A DNA stretch of 64,000 nt from Macrostomum hystrix (lineage: Eukaryota; Platyhelminthes; Macrostomidae): the NCBI GenBank assembly GCA_950097015.1, contig CATNEN010000025.1, positions 8,668,501-8,732,500 of the forward strand. The letters are read 5' to 3'. Position 1 is the first letter of the stretch. Every line of letters begins with the position of its first letter. A program made the translations under genes and the position numbers. The notes beneath the pieces are model-generated. The model saw only the letters and a list, made by a program, of their open reading frames with translations. It ran no database searches and was not told the origin of the DNA. This document shows, in pieces, positions 1 to 11,222 of the stretch.

Positions 1-1331
1 TTGAAATTCGGGGATTTGAAATTCGGGGATTTAAAATTTGGGGATTCGAAAGTCGGGGATTCGAAAGTCAGGGATTCGAAAGTCGGCATTTTGAAATTCG
101 GGGATTTGAAAGTCGGGGATTTGAAAGTCGGTGATTGTAAAGTCGGGGATTTTAAATTCGGGGATTTGAAATTCGGGGATTTAAAAGTCGGCATATTGAA
201 ATTCGGGGATTTGAAAGTCGGCATATTGAAATTCGGGGATTTGAAAGTCGGGGATTTGAAAGTCAGGGATTTTTTAATTCGGTGATTTGAAATTCGGGGA
301 TTTGAATGTCAGGGATTTTTTAATTCGGTGATTTGAAATTCGGGGATTTTGAAATTCGGTGATTCGAAAGTCGGGGATTTGAAATTCGGGGATTTGAAAT
401 TTGGGGATTTGAAAGTCCGGGATTTGAAATTCGGGGATTTGAACGTCAGGAATTTGAAAGTCGGGGATTTAAAAGTCGGGAATTTGAAAGTCGGGGATTT
501 AAAAGTCGGGGATTTAAAAGTCGGGGATTTAAAAGTCGGGGATTTGAAAGTCGGGGATTTAAAAGTCGGGGATTTAAAAGTCGGGGATTTAAAAGTCGGG
601 GATTTGAAAGTCGGGGATTTGAAAGTCCGGGATTTGAAAGTCGGTGATTTGAAATTCGTGGATTTGAAAGTCGGCATATTGAAATTCGGGGATTTGAAAG
701 TCGGCATATTGAAATTCGGGGATTTGAAATTCCGGGATTTGAAAGTCAGGGATTTGAAATTCGGTGATTTGAAATTCGGGGATTTTGAAATTCGGGGATT
801 CGAAAGTCGGGGATCTGAAATTCGGGGATTTAAAATTTGGGGATTCGAAAGTCGGGGATTCGAAAGTCAGGGATTCGAAAGTCGGCATTTTGAAATTCGG
901 GGATTTGAAAGTCGGGGATTGTAAAGTCGGGGATTTGAAAGTCGGGGATTTGAAAGTCGGGGATTTAAAAGTCGGGGATTTAAAAGTCCGGGATTTGAAA
1001 GTCGGGGATTTTAAATTCGGGGATTTTAAAGTCGCGGATTTGAAAGTCGGGGATTTTAAATTCGGGGATTCGAAAGTCGCGGATTTGAAAGTTGGCATAT
1101 TGACAAGTCGGGGATTTAAAAGTCGGGGATTTAAAAGTCGGGGATTTAAAAGTCGGGGATTTGAAATTCCGGGATTTGAAATTCGGGGATTTGAAATTCC
1201 GGGATTTGAAAGTCAGGGATTTGAAATTCGGTGATTTGAAATTCGGGGATTTTGAAATTCGGGGATTCGAAAGTCGGGGATCTGAAATTCGGGGATTTGA
1301 AAGTCGGGGATTTGAAAGTCGGGGATTTTAA
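1..1331. repeat. 15-bp minisatellite, about 1.3 kb, open at the left edge
   Basis: Units of the form GATTTGAAAGTCGGG repeat almost without a break from the first base of the window, with point variants (AAATTC for AAAGTC, CGGCAT for CGGGGA). Because the unit is a multiple of three, several frames stay open on both strands and give repetitive pseudo-proteins. The array probably continues to the left of the window. Confidence 0.95.
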
Positions 1332-2655
1332 CGCAACAGTTTTGCTTACTGCATCGCTCTCTTGAAAACTTTTCAGGCATTTGATCGATGATTTCTGAGT
1401 AAAGTGTGTGAGTTTGTTGCCACACTGAAGATTTGCCTTCATCATCAGCCAACTGGGTCTTCGCTGATAACAAACTGCCTCTCAGGCGAGGATTAACCCA
1501 CTGACGACTCCGAAGATGGGAAGGTCTGATGAGATTAAGCAGGCTCCACTTGTCCGTCAACTAAAAACAAGACTGTGAATAAAATTGCATTCGATTCTAG
1601 TTCTACTCGTAGTAGTATTAGATTTGGCTCTATATTACAAAGCACATGGACAAAAGCGTAAAATTAAAAAACAATTTTTAAAAAATTCTTTTTTTGAAAG
1701 AAAGCGCACAGAACAGGACCATACAGGAAAGAGAAAGAAACAGAAGGAGAACAAAATAAGGACAAAAAGGAAAAGATAAGAAAGCGCGAAAAGGAGAGAG
1801 ACAATGGAAACTTTGGAGGGGAAGTGGAAAGGAAGAGAAAATATACAACAGAATCCCATCTGTTCAGAAAGCCAACGCTACAACTACTACTGATGTTAGT
1901 AGTATATTACTACTGATATATTCCTAAGCAGAATCTGTCTGTCTGACTGATTGTACCAGTACATGATAGTCGCCTCAGTCTTTTCAGTTTTCATTGCTGC
2001 TGTGTGCACGAAGCTACATCAGCTGTACAGCTTGCAGACGGCGGAGCTTCAGTGAGGTGGAAGTAGGCAATGGAAGCTGTGCCTCTGTTCCGCGAATGGG
2101 ACAGAGCGTTTGAAAGTGAACCGCTAGATGCGTTTCATCCGTTTGCCCCTGGCCTACCCCCAGTCGAGCCCACGCTATCCCTATCCCTGTCTTCTTTCCA
2201 GTTTCCTGGGTGAAGCAGCGAAACGGCCAGGCCACAGATCATTGGGGTAGGGAGAGAGGGAGACAGGCGCACCGAGGGGTTGAAGGGGTTGGTGGTTCCA
2301 GCACACACAACGAGGTCTGCTTACACATTAATGCATAGACTATATAGCAATATTTAGTTCTGCGTGGACGGAGTGTCGCAAATGCAACAGCCTGGCCTGT
2401 AAAGCTCCGGCACTGATAAATCAAAGTGTATAAGCACACACGAATATCCCCGGCTTCAGTCTCGATCCCCTGTGTCTCGATCGCTCTGATAATCGTTGAG
2501 CTGGTCATTATAAGCTGGCCAATGCTGACAACTGTGCGCCTCGCTGAGCTGACTCTATCTGCTATTTCCATTCTTCTGTAATAATTGCTGCCATCGGGAC
2601 ACACGTCTAAAATCTTGGTGAGTGATTTGATTTCCATCTTTCTGTCGCTATTTTT
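1332..2655. other. Intergenic, no supported gene
   Basis: Contains an A/G-rich stretch near 1660-1830 and otherwise unremarkable sequence. A minus-strand open frame at 2239-2637 has a loose resemblance to the region just after the reverse transcriptase of some LINEs (a basic, arginine-rich helix followed by a serine pair). It lacks diagnostic residues and is not called. Confidence 0.5.
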
Positions 2656-2656
2656 C

Positions 2657-3060
2657 CCACTGGGGAAAGATCACGGGAGCATTGCGAATGCCCACTGCCT
2701 ACTTCACAATAGCTCCCGTACCGAATAACCAATTTTCGTGAAATTCCACTGCATGGATCCGAATTTCCCGTCGAATCCATATGGCGAATCCATATTGGTT
2801 CAATAATCTGAGTCCCTTGTTCTCAGCATCCCAGTAACCAGGGTCCCCTTCATCACCGTCTGAAGCATCGGCGGCGACCTTAAAGAAACCTTTCAGAGAG
2901 AACAAAGGTCCCTGCGACTGACTGACATTGTTTGTGAAGCCGAAACGATCCCATGAAGAAATCGTGTCAGCAGAAAACTTAGGCCTACATTGGTGGTTTT
3001 TGGCACCAGATATCCCGACGAGAATCGTTGAATATCTCGACGATGCCGATGTCTTGTGAT
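2657..3060. repeat. Dispersed repeat family R2, parts in inverted relation to 60.3-61.6 kb
   Basis: The segment at about 2695-2830 is the reverse complement of a segment at about 61470-61580; both share the AATTTCACGAAAATTGGT core and a CACTGCCTACTTCA-type end. The segment at about 2995-3050 is the reverse complement of about 60475-60530 (CGAGATATTCAACGATTCTC core). Related pieces occur at 27.3 kb and 33.7 kb. This is a moderately repeated, non-coding mobile-element family of unknown class. Confidence 0.6.
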
Positions 3061-3173
3061 TCTGGAGGTTGGTTCATCGGATGGAGCGGAAATTGTTAGC
3101 CCGTTCATTTTCATGGCCATGTGTAAAAAAAAATACAGGAAAACGAAAAAGCGTCGGCATTTGAAATACAGCC

Positions 3174-4269
3174 AGCCAGTCAGTCAGTCAGTCAGTCAGT
3201 CAGTCAGTCAGTCAGTCAGTCAGTCAGTCAGTCAGTCAGTCAGTCAGTCAGTCAGTCAGTCAGTCAGTCAGTCAGTCAGTCAGTCAGTCAGTCAGTCAGT
3301 CAGTCAGTCAGTCAGCCAGTCAGTCAGTCAGTCAGTCAGTCAGTCAGTCAGTCAGTCAGTCAGTCAGTCAGTCAGTCAGTCAGTCAGTCAGTCAGTCAGC
3401 CAGTCAGTCAGCCAGTCAGTCAGTCAGTCAGTCAGTCAGTCAGTCAGTCAGTCAGCCAGTCAGTCAGTCAGTCAGTCAGTCAGTCAGTCAGTCAGTCAGT
3501 CAGCCAGTCAGTCAGTCAGTCAGTCAGTCAGTCAGTCAGTCAGTCAGTCAGTCAGCCAGTCAGTCAGTCAGTCAGTCAGCCAGTCAGTCAGTCAGTCAGT
3601 CAGTCAGTCAGTCAGTCAGTCAGTCAGTCAGTCAGTCAGTCAGTCAGTCAGTCAGTCAGTCAGTCAGTCAGTCAGTCAGTCAGTCAGTCAGTCAGTCAGT
3701 CAGTCAGTCAGCCAGTCAGTCAGCCAGTCAGTCAGTCAGTCAGTCAGTCAGTCAGTCAGTCAGTCAGCCAGTCAGTCAGTCAGTCAGTCAGTCAGTCAGT
3801 CAGTCAGTCAGTCAGCCAGTCAGTCAGTCAGTCAGTCAGTCAGTCAGTCAGTCAGTCAGTCAGTCAGCCAGTCAGTCAGTCAGTCAGTCAGCCAGTCAGT
3901 CAGTCAGTCAGTCAGTCAGTCAGTCAGTCAGTCAGTCAGTCAGTCAGTCAGTCAGTCAGTCAGCCAGTCAGTCAGTCAGTCAGCCAGTCAGTCAGTCAGT
4001 CAGTCAGTCAGTCAGTCAGTCAGTCAGTCAGTCAGCCAGTCAGTCAGTCAGTCAGTCAGTCAGTCAGTCAGTCAGTCAGTCAGTCAGCCAGTCAGTCAGT
4101 CAGTCAGTCAGCCAGTCAGTCAGTCAGTCAGTCAGTCAGTCAGCCAGTCAGTCAGTCAGTCAGTCAGTCAGTCAGTCAGTCAGTCAGTCAGTCAGTCAGT
4201 CAGTCAGTCAGTCAGTCAGTCAGTCAGTCAGTCAGTCAGTCAGTCAGTCAGTCAGTCAGTCAGTCAGTC
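3174..4269. repeat. (CAGT)n tetranucleotide array, 1.1 kb, with CAGC variants
   Basis: About 270 tandem CAGT units, with scattered CAGC substitutions. Several variant spacings recur, which suggests block duplication within the array. The open frame of Ser-Gln repeats across it is a by-product of the 4-bp unit (12-bp codon period) and is not a gene. Confidence 0.97.
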
Positions 4270-4279
4270 TTTCTACTGA

Positions 4280-4750
4280 TATAGGATGACAAAAAATTCT
4301 GAATTTATCATCGGAATCGATTAGGGCATAGAAAATGCTGCCAGATGCCAAAAAATACTAAAATATTAAGATTGAAATAGTTGCCTCAGTCAAGTGACTG
4401 CTAAAGCAGATTAGGAGCATATCTCTGCAAATACTGTAAGCCTATCTCACCTGAAAGGTCAAGAGGATGCAGAACTAAGCATATGGCAAATAGATTGCAG
4501 GCTTCACTGACGCTTAGACCATTAGCATCTATGCGTCTGCTAGGCTAGCCCTATAGCCCTGCACAGGTAGGATACAGCAGGGGATGGATGGATGAATGTG
4601 TGTATAAACGGGTGAAATCTGACCTGGCCTCACTGCCTGCAAAACTGTTTATCTGATTCTACTTATTTTCTATCGCGCTTGGTCTGGCTCTGAAAAAAAC
4701 AGAAAAAATGCCGATGTTCCAGCGGAAACTGATGAAGGAGACCCGCGTTG
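4280..4750. other. Intergenic, nothing recognised
   Basis: Mixed-composition sequence between two CAGT-family arrays, without a supported reading frame, RNA gene or repeat. Confidence 0.5.
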
Positions 4751-4754
4751 CTTG

Positions 4755-4892
4755 TTCACTGACTGACTGGCTGGCTGACTGACTGACTGACTGACTGACT
4801 GACTGACTGGCTGACTGACTGACTGACTGACTGACTGACTGGCTGACTGACTGACTGACTGGCTGACTGACTGACTGACTAACTGACTGACA
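4755..4892. repeat. (ACTG)n array, inverted relative of the CAGT array
   Basis: About 34 units of CTGA with GGCT variants. This is the reverse complement of the CAGT motif at 3174-4269, so the two arrays lie in opposite orientation 0.5 kb apart and could pair as a hairpin in single-stranded DNA. Confidence 0.93.
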
Positions 4893-5563
4893 CCGAAGGT
4901 TTCAAAATAATCTGAACCACTTAAATGGAACAATCGTCTTTAAATGCTAGACTCGGCCTTATTATAAGGCATGTACAGGCCTTTTAGTATGCTTATTTTG
5001 CTTTTGAGCTGTTTCGTGTGGCCGCGGCACGCACTGCAAGATCCAGGTAGAAACTATACTCCTGCATGTACACCAGCAGCGATAGAAGGCCCACGAGAAT
5101 TGTGTGTGCTTTCAAGGTCGCTCTTTTACCCCTCAGTCAAAAGTTATTACGTGAGAATTTCAAAAGCATAGTTAAGAATTAGCCACTCAGCGGTGACTCA
5201 CGTAATCAAAGCAGCACCACCCTGCTCAATTTCTGTCCCTGCTGTCCAAAAGCATTCGACCTCTAGGCTAGCCGCGTCTGACGCGTCACAATGCAACAAC
5301 AATAGATAAGATTTGAAGTTTTAAGATAAGTTGTGAAATCGTGCGCTCGCGAGAGTCTGTGCGAAGCTATCAATCTGTCAGTCATTTGTTCCGCCCTTCG
5401 AAGAGAACGGTAGCAACCACATGTGACTATTTTAGACGCCTGTCAGCCAACAGACCCGTTGGAAGTCAACGAAAGAAAAGTCGTGGAAAAATAGTATCAA
5501 CACAACTGCCCGCAGATACGAATTAGAAGTAGATCTTGCAATAGATTCGTCACCAACTCAAGT
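4893..5563. other. 5' flank of the Rho GTPase gene
   Basis: No supported coding frame. The last part is probably the promoter and 5' UTR of the GTPase gene that begins at 5564. No clear TATA box is seen. Confidence 0.4.
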
Positions 5564-6148
5564 ATGCCGCAGGCACGGCAAAACTCACAGCAACAGCAGC
5601 AGCAGCAGCAGCAGCAGATTCACCAGCACCATCTGTATCCGCACCTGCCAGCTCGCATCAAATGCGTGGTGGTTGGCGACGGTGGCGCAGGCAAGACCTG
5701 CCTGCTGTCCTCCTATTCTCACGGAGTATTCCCCACCGACTACATTCCTACCGTCTTCGACAACTACGAAACCGCAGTGGTCGTGTGCGGAGCGCAGGTG
5801 CACCTCAGCCTGTGGGACAGCGCCGGCCAAGAGGATTACGATAAGCTGCGGCCGCTGTCCTACCCGGAGACTGACGTCTTCCTCGTCTGCTTCAGCATCG
5901 GCAACAAGCCCTCATTTGCCAACGTGCTTGACAAGTGGAGCCCGGAGCTCAGGCAGCACGGGCCGCAGACTCCGCTGCTACTGGTCGGCACTAAGGCCGA
6001 TCTGCGCGACGATGCAGAGTTCACAGCGCACCTGGCGCTGCACAACGACTGTCCGATCGGGCGGGAGGAGGCCATCGATATGGCCAAAGAGATCGGAGCC
6101 GTTAAGTATATCGAGTGCTCAGCATTGAAAGGAATGAACGTGTCCCTG
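5564..6148 (+). CDS. Rho-family small GTPase (Rac/Cdc42-like), exon 1
   Basis: Codons 1-195 of a 228-aa small GTPase of the Rho family, a membrane-anchored GTP switch that controls actin and polarity through effector kinases and scaffolds. An extra N-terminus of about 30 residues, with a run of glutamines then histidines, precedes the G domain. Visible motifs are the P-loop [11 protein letters not shown], switch [10 protein letters not shown] (identical to Rac/Cdc42), switch [19 protein letters not shown] (NKxD motif), and the base-binding ECSAL. Against the usual family sequence the P-loop has A13G and V14A (Rac numbering), and DTAGQ is DSAGQ. The Rho insert helix region is present. The exon ends in CTG|GTAAGT at 6148. 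ATG 5564 is the only start that includes the whole domain. The family call is secure, but which Rho subclass it belongs to is not. Confidence 0.93.
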
Positions 6149-6650
6149 GTAAGTCATCCGCTTTGTGGACTCCAACCCATGCACCCTCGACAAAAACATA
6201 CACGAGCTTACAGCACCAAACACAACTCTAGAGCGACGAGTACACATTAAATAATCAATTATCAGACCCACACACTTTTCAACCTGATACTTAACTGACA
6301 TCATGCATATCACACCCCGTTCTTTATCAGGCATTGCACACCCGTGTTTTATCAGGGATTTCACACCCCGTTCTTTATCAGGCATTGCACACCCCATTCT
6401 TTATCATTCCTTTCACACCCAGTTCGTTATCAGGCATTTCACACCCCGTTTTTTATCAGACATTTCAGACCCAATTTTTTAACAGGCATTTCACACCATA
6501 TTCTTTACTAGGTCACACGCTCGATCTAGCATTTTATTTTCGTTCATAACTTACCACTTCACATTCTGCCATTTGACTGTTTACCTAGATCCTAATTTGC
6601 TCCACTAACCACTCGAGTCTTCAACACACTCACTAAATCCAATTCCGCAG
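6149..6650 (+). repeat. Intron of the Rho GTPase gene with a 26-bp minisatellite
   Basis: The intron runs from GTAAGT to CCGCAG and holds about eight imperfect 26-bp units (ATCAGGCATTTCACACCCCG-type) at roughly 6300-6512. Coding phase is intact across the junction (phase 0). Confidence 0.85.
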
Positions 6651-6752
6651 GTATTCGAGGAGGCTGTCAAGTCAGTTCTATGGCCAGAGTCGGTCGCCAG
6701 CAAGCACTCGAGCGGCAAGAAGCGTCGGAAACGATCCTGCGCGATTCAGTGA
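6651..6752 (+). CDS. Rho-family small GTPase, exon 2 with CaaX box
   Basis: Thirty-three codons and a stop, joined in phase 0 to the exon ending at 6148. It encodes the last helix of the G domain (VFEEAVKSVLWP), a lysine/arginine-rich polybasic tail (KKRRKR) and the C-terminal prenylation box CAIQ. A final Gln usually favours farnesylation, whereas most Rac and Cdc42 proteins end in Leu and are geranylgeranylated. The polybasic stretch is expected to add electrostatic plasma-membrane targeting. Confidence 0.92.
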   Translation, partial: VFEEAVKSVLWPESVASKHSSGKKRRKRSCAIQ

Positions 6753-7132
6753 GCTGAGGCCGCGCTTAGTACCACAGGAACAAGATCGATTAAAGTTCAG
6801 ATACAGTGCTCTGCAGATAATCCGCTATTGGAAATTTTCGCTTGCTTGATGAAATATTTGCTTTTCAAACATTGTGTCATTATTATGGTCCAAGTCGCAG
6901 CTCATGATGGAACAACAATACGAGTATATAGTGTCCAAGAAAAATGCTAAGCTGATGCATTTGGAAACACCTAAATATGGATACGAACATAAGAAAGCCG
7001 GTCTGTTGGTCTGTTGGTAAAACTATAGCCAAAATCTCCCACGCATATGATCCAAACGATTCGCATCTTACATTTTTTGGACTTTACGATAACGGCCCCT
7101 CGGCCTTATTATTATATTACCAGCCACCTCTA

Positions 7133-7470
7133 ACCCTCTAACCCAGTCCCTTATCGATCAGTTCAAAAGCCTGCCCCAAACATCCACCTCAAACCCTCTA
7201 ACCAATTAAATTATCGACCAGTCCTACCCCAACCAACCACCTCAAACCCAATACCTTATCGACCAGTCCAAAAGCCTGCCCCAACCATCCACCTCAAACC
7301 CAGTCCCTTATCTATCAGTTCAAAAGCCTGCCCCAAACATCCACCTCAAACCCTCTGACCCATTAAATTATCGACCAGTCCTACCCCAACCAACCACCTC
7401 AAACCCAATACCTTATCGACCAGTCCAAAAGCCTGCCCCAACCACCCACCTCAAACCCAGTCCCTTATTG
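7133..7470. repeat. Tandem repeat of about 157 bp, two copies, pyrimidine-rich
   Basis: Two near-identical blocks begin with CAGTCCCTTATC at 7144 and 7301. Each contains sub-repeats of CCACCTCAAACCC and TTATCGACCAGTCC. The stretch is probably in the 3' UTR or just downstream of the GTPase gene. Confidence 0.8.
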
Positions 7471-7643
7471 GAAAACCCAAAACCCTACCGAGCAAGAACA
7501 CAGAAAAGTATTTTAATCGAAGCCTTCAATCATTGATCGGCAACCCAAACCAGGTGCAGCGCAACCGGAAAGCGAAGAGGTTTTTTTCTCGGTGAGCAAA
7601 CAGCGTCTAGCATTGCTCCGTATTCACCTGTATTAGGTGTGAA

Positions 7644-7649
7644 AATAAA
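7644..7649 (+). terminator. Candidate poly(A) signal AATAAA of the Rho GTPase gene
   Basis: AATAAA lies about 890 bp after the stop codon and is the first strong hexamer that fits the gene. The 3' UTR would include the repeat at 7133-7470. Confidence 0.35.
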
Positions 7650-8035
7650 AACTCCTTGTACTGTGATTAGGCTCCATTTTTATAAACCAACAAACCAATA
7701 ACAGTTGTTACTGTAAATGTTTTTATCTGCGTCCAATTCTCATACCGTAAAACTTCAATCTTGTTTGCATGTGTTGTATAATACTGCTGAAATATTGATA
7801 AATAAAGGTAAAATGCTTGTCTATGCTTCCATAACAAATGGAAACGATTCAACTTTTTAGCTCGTAATTCTAATTGTCTAAGCGGAAAGTACTCATAAAT
7901 AGTATAGAATCAACCTGACTCAAGTTGGTGATAGACAAGGCTTCTCTTTTTCAATCGCCTAAAATGTCATGAAATTATTCAGTGAAGTTTACCGCGTGAG
8001 TAGTTGCATACGATCTCTCCAGACCTTAAAGGAAG

Positions 8036-8297
8036 GGAAAGGAGGGAGAGGAAAGATGGAGAGGAAAGAGGGAGAGGAAAGGGAGAAAGATGGAGAGGAA
8101 AGAGGGAGAGGAAAGAGGGAAAGATGGAGAGGAAAGAGGGAGAGGAAAGAGAGAAAGATGGAGAGGAAAGAGGGAGAGGAAAGAGGGAAAGATGGAGAGG
8201 AAAGAGGGAGAGGAAAGAGAGAAAGATGGAGAGGAAAGATGGAGAGGAAAGAGAGAAAGATGGAGAGGAAAGAGGGAGAGGAAAGAGAGAAAGATGG
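8036..8297. repeat. Purine-only 34-bp-type minisatellite, first block
   Basis: The + strand is almost all A and G, built from GGAAAGAGGGAGAGGAAAGA modules separated by AGATGG. It is a relative of the block at 8577-8985. The open frames (Glu/Arg/Lys on +, Ser/Phe/Leu on -) are compositional. Confidence 0.93.
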
Positions 8298-8576
8298 TGT
8301 GAAGTCGTGGGTTAATTGAAGAACAGAAGCAAACGCATTGAGCAGGTTGCAGGACAGTCACAAGCGCAAACTCCAGCCGTGCACCTTCGATCAATATATA
8401 TTGTGCCAGACAGGCATGATTCAGCAATCACACGAGATAACAATAGGGTGGAGGATGGGTGGTTGTATAAGACACATCAAAGTAAATAACAGCGGCGGGG
8501 GTGGCGCGCGCGCACTTAAATAAACTGAACTATTACAACAACGACAGTGACTGCACTAACAATTGACATAGCCCGA

Positions 8577-8985
8577 CAGATGGAGAGGAAAGAGGGAGAG
8601 GAAAGAGAGAAAGATGCAGAGGAAAGAGGGAGAGGAAAGAGAGAAAGATGCAGAGGAAAGAGGGAGAGGAAAGAGAGAAAGATGGAGAGGAAAGAGGGAG
8701 AGGAAAGAGAGAAAGATGGAGAGGAAAGAGAGAAAGATGCAGAGGAAAGATGGAGAGGAAAGAGGGAGAGGAAAGAGAGAAAGATGCAGAGGAAAGAGGG
8801 AGAGGAAAGAGAGAAAGATGGAGAGGAAAGAGGGAGAGGAAAGAGAGAAAGATGGAGAGGAAAGAGGGAGAGGAAAGAGAGAAAGATGGAGAGGAAAGAG
8901 GGAGAGGAAAGATGGAAAGATGGAGAGGAAAGAGGGAGAGGAAGGATGGAAAGATGGAGAGGAAAGAGGAAGAGGAAAGAGGAAA
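8577..8985. repeat. Purine-only 34-bp minisatellite, second block
   Basis: Same modules as 8036-8297, with a 34-bp period (AGATGG or AGATGC at 8579, 8613 and onward). About twelve units are separated from the first block by 280 bp of ordinary sequence. Long mirror-like homopurine DNA of this kind can form intramolecular triplexes. Confidence 0.93.
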
Positions 8986-9650
8986 GCAAAAGCAATAACG
9001 GCCAAGCGAAGCGCGAAGTTTTCTAGAGAAAAATGGCAAGTTTTATTTGTCTGGCTAAACGAAGCAGAAAATCCACTGAAAAGTACACAGGAAATAATGC
9101 AAAGAGAAAAGCATGATTTGTGATCTGGTAGCCAACGAGTATTAAATACACACATTAATAATAATTTAACGCGTCAGTGACGCGCCGCTTACCTAACTAA
9201 TTAATTCTGCTAATTAAATTCTATTGGTAACAGCATTTTAGAATATTGACTCCTGAGAATATGGACTTTCGGATTCCACACTTAATGAATGTCTAGTAAC
9301 GAAAGGAACAGCAAATAGCTTTAGAAGCCGCATAAAATACTCAATAGTTCAAGTCAAATCAGAAATGAAAATAATATGGCTCAAATTTGACTACTTAAAG
9401 TAGTAAAATGCCTTCACAATTAATATAAACAATGACACAGCGTTGTTAAAATGTTCAAATTATTTATTCCATTTAAGATGAAGACAATGACACACAAACT
9501 GATTTGAATTAGTTCACAGGCAAAAAAATTCAAATTTAAAAGAAATAACCCTTTAATATATGAGATAATAATTAGGATACTGGATTTACATGATTAGGAA
9601 GTATTTAGATTAAAGATTATAACATAAATTATTACATTAAAAAGTTATTA
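8986..9650. other. AT-rich intergenic, nothing recognised
   Basis: No supported gene or repeat. The stretch lies between the purine-rich block and the 21-bp array. Confidence 0.5.
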
Positions 9651-9652
9651 TC

Positions 9653-9960
9653 AAACACGCAAGATCCCAGGTGAAACAGATTAGATCCCAGGTCAAATAG
9701 ATTAGATCCCAGATCAAATAGATTAGATACCAAGTCAAACAGATTAGATCCCAGGTCAAACAGATTAGATCCCAGGTCAAACAGATTAGATCCCAGGTCA
9801 AACAGATTAGATCCCAGGTCAAACAGATTAGATCCCAGGTCAAAAAGATTAGATCCCACGTCAAAAAGATTAGATCCCAGGTCAAAAATATTAGATCCCA
9901 GGTGAAACAGATTAGATCCCAGGTCAAACAGATTAGATCCCACGTCAAACAAGCAAGATC
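9653..9960. repeat. 21-bp minisatellite just 3' of the ankyrin gene
   Basis: About fifteen units of GATTAGATCCCAGGTCAAACA. The array begins about 50 bp beyond the stop codon of the minus-strand ankyrin gene, so it is probably transcribed as 3' UTR. One minus-strand frame reads a seven-residue Asn-Leu-Phe-Asp-Leu-Gly-Ser repeat, which is judged non-coding. Confidence 0.93.
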
Positions 9961-10010
9961 GCATGCCAGAAAGGTAAAATCCCAGGTCCCACGGGTACAA
10001 ATTCTTGGGT

Positions 10011-11222
10011 TCACCAGGCGCCATTGCTATCCTCATCGAAGGCGGTGAAGCCCTGCTCACCGGGCAGGTCATTGCTGGCAAACTGATAGTCTATGCCTGT
10101 AGAGGACGGAGCTGGCTGCTTCTTCTGCTGCAGCTGTTGTGGAGTTTTGGGTTCATGAAAGCGAGACTCGAACTGCATCTCCTCAGCTGACTCGGCGGCC
10201 AGCAGCAGGCGGTAAAGCTCCGAGTGGCCGCCAGCCAGGGCGCAGCCGGAGGGCAGCCGTCCGGCGGAATCCAGGACGCCTACTCTGACACCAGCGGCAA
10301 GCAGAGCGGACACGGTGTCGGAGCGGCCAAACAGAGCCGCAGTGTGAAGGCTGCATAGGCCGTCGACATCGACAGAGCCGCTGGCCATTGAGCAACGACG
10401 CAGCCAGTCCAGGATGGCGAGCGCGGCTTCTGTGCGGCCGGCGCGGCAGGCCCGCAGCAGCGCTGATTCGACTGCGGCAACCTCGGCAGCAGCGGTGGAG
10501 TCGCCAGCAGTCGGAAGGGCCGCCAGCAGGGAGCGGCAGAGAGCGGCGTTGCCACATTGCGCAGCTGCTGACAGTGGCGTGGCGCCGTCACGCCGCGCCA
10601 AATGCGGCCTAGCGCCGGCCGCCAGGAGCAGCGCAGCGCACGCGTGCCGGCTACGATGGCAGGCCAGCTGGAGCGCAGTGGCGCCGTCACCGCCAGCGCC
10701 GCGCCAATCCGCAATCGCCCTGTCCCCGGCGACAGCCAGAAGCAGCCGGACGCAGTCGGAGTGGCCATTCTGAGCGGCTGCCATTAGCGGGGAACCGCCG
10801 CGCCGGCCGGACACGGCCAGGCTGGGATCGGCGCCGTTGCCTAGCAACAGCTCGGCCAGGTCGGACCGGCCGGCCTGGCAGGCGAAGAAAAGCGCCGTGG
10901 CGCCGCTGCGACGTCGCTGATTAACTGCAGCGCCGCGGCGCAGCAGGTCCCGCGCGATGGCAGCCTCGCCAGCGATGACGGCGAGCATCAGCGGGCTGGT
11001 GCCCTCGGGATCAGCGGTGGAGACAGCGGCCCGGCCAGTGTCCAGTAGGAGGGCTACGCGATCGCGTCTGCCAGCAAGGACCGCGGCCAGCAGCTGGCGC
11101 GAATGGCGATCAAAGCTTGGCTCTGTGGCATCGGCAGTCGTTATGTCGGCTGCGCCACGGTTTCTGATGGTTGCCCTATGCTGCAATGGGCAGTGTGTGA
11201 TAGCTTTGAATGGAGCTAGCAC
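10011..11222 (-). CDS. Ankyrin-repeat protein, intronless part, start unresolved
   Basis: About 403 codons without interruption, GC-rich and clearly coding. From about residue 40 to 345 it holds some eight to nine ankyrin repeats with the usual pattern (DG.TPL..A...G....A..LL..GA), for example PLMLAVIAGEAAIARDLL and SPLMAAAQNGHSDCVRLLL. The C-terminal 60 residues are Gln/Pro-rich and end in an acidic tail. Ankyrin domains bind proteins, and no enzyme domain accompanies this one, so the role is unknown. The frame is open back to a GTG at 11222, and an in-frame TAA lies about 40 bp farther upstream with no ATG between. A true start must therefore come from an unseen upstream exon or a non-ATG codon. 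The end at 10011 is a normal stop. Confidence 0.82.
   Translation of the reverse strand: MLAPFKAITHCPLQHRATIRNRGAADITTADATEPSFDRHSRQLLAAVLAGRRDRVALLLDTGRAAVSTADPEGTSPLMLAVIAGEAAIARDLLRRGAAVNQRRRSGATALFFACQAGRSDLAELLLGNGADPSLAVSGRRGGSPLMAAAQNGHSDCVRLLLAVAGDRAIADWRGAGGDGATALQLACHRSRHACAALLLAAGARPHLARRDGATPLSAAAQCGNAALCRSLLAALPTAGDSTAAAEVAAVESALLRACRAGRTEAALAILDWLRRCSMASGSVDVDGLCSLHTAALFGRSDTVSALLAAGVRVGVLDSAGRLPSGCALAGGHSELYRLLLAAESAEEMQFESRFHEPKTPQQLQQKKQPAPSSTGIDYQFASNDLPGEQGFTAFDEDSNGAW

Noticed and set aside
2239-2637. Possible LINE or transposase remnant on the minus strand
   Set aside because: A weak pattern likeness without conserved catalytic or zinc residues; not enough to call.
3056-4279. 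407-codon open frame of Ser-Gln repeats
   Set aside because: It is the translation of the CAGT array; no start context, no non-repeat sequence, and it exists only because 4 bp x 3 gives a stop-free period.
10280-10773. Other open frames across the ankyrin gene
   Set aside because: Shadows caused by high GC in the real minus-strand coding frame.
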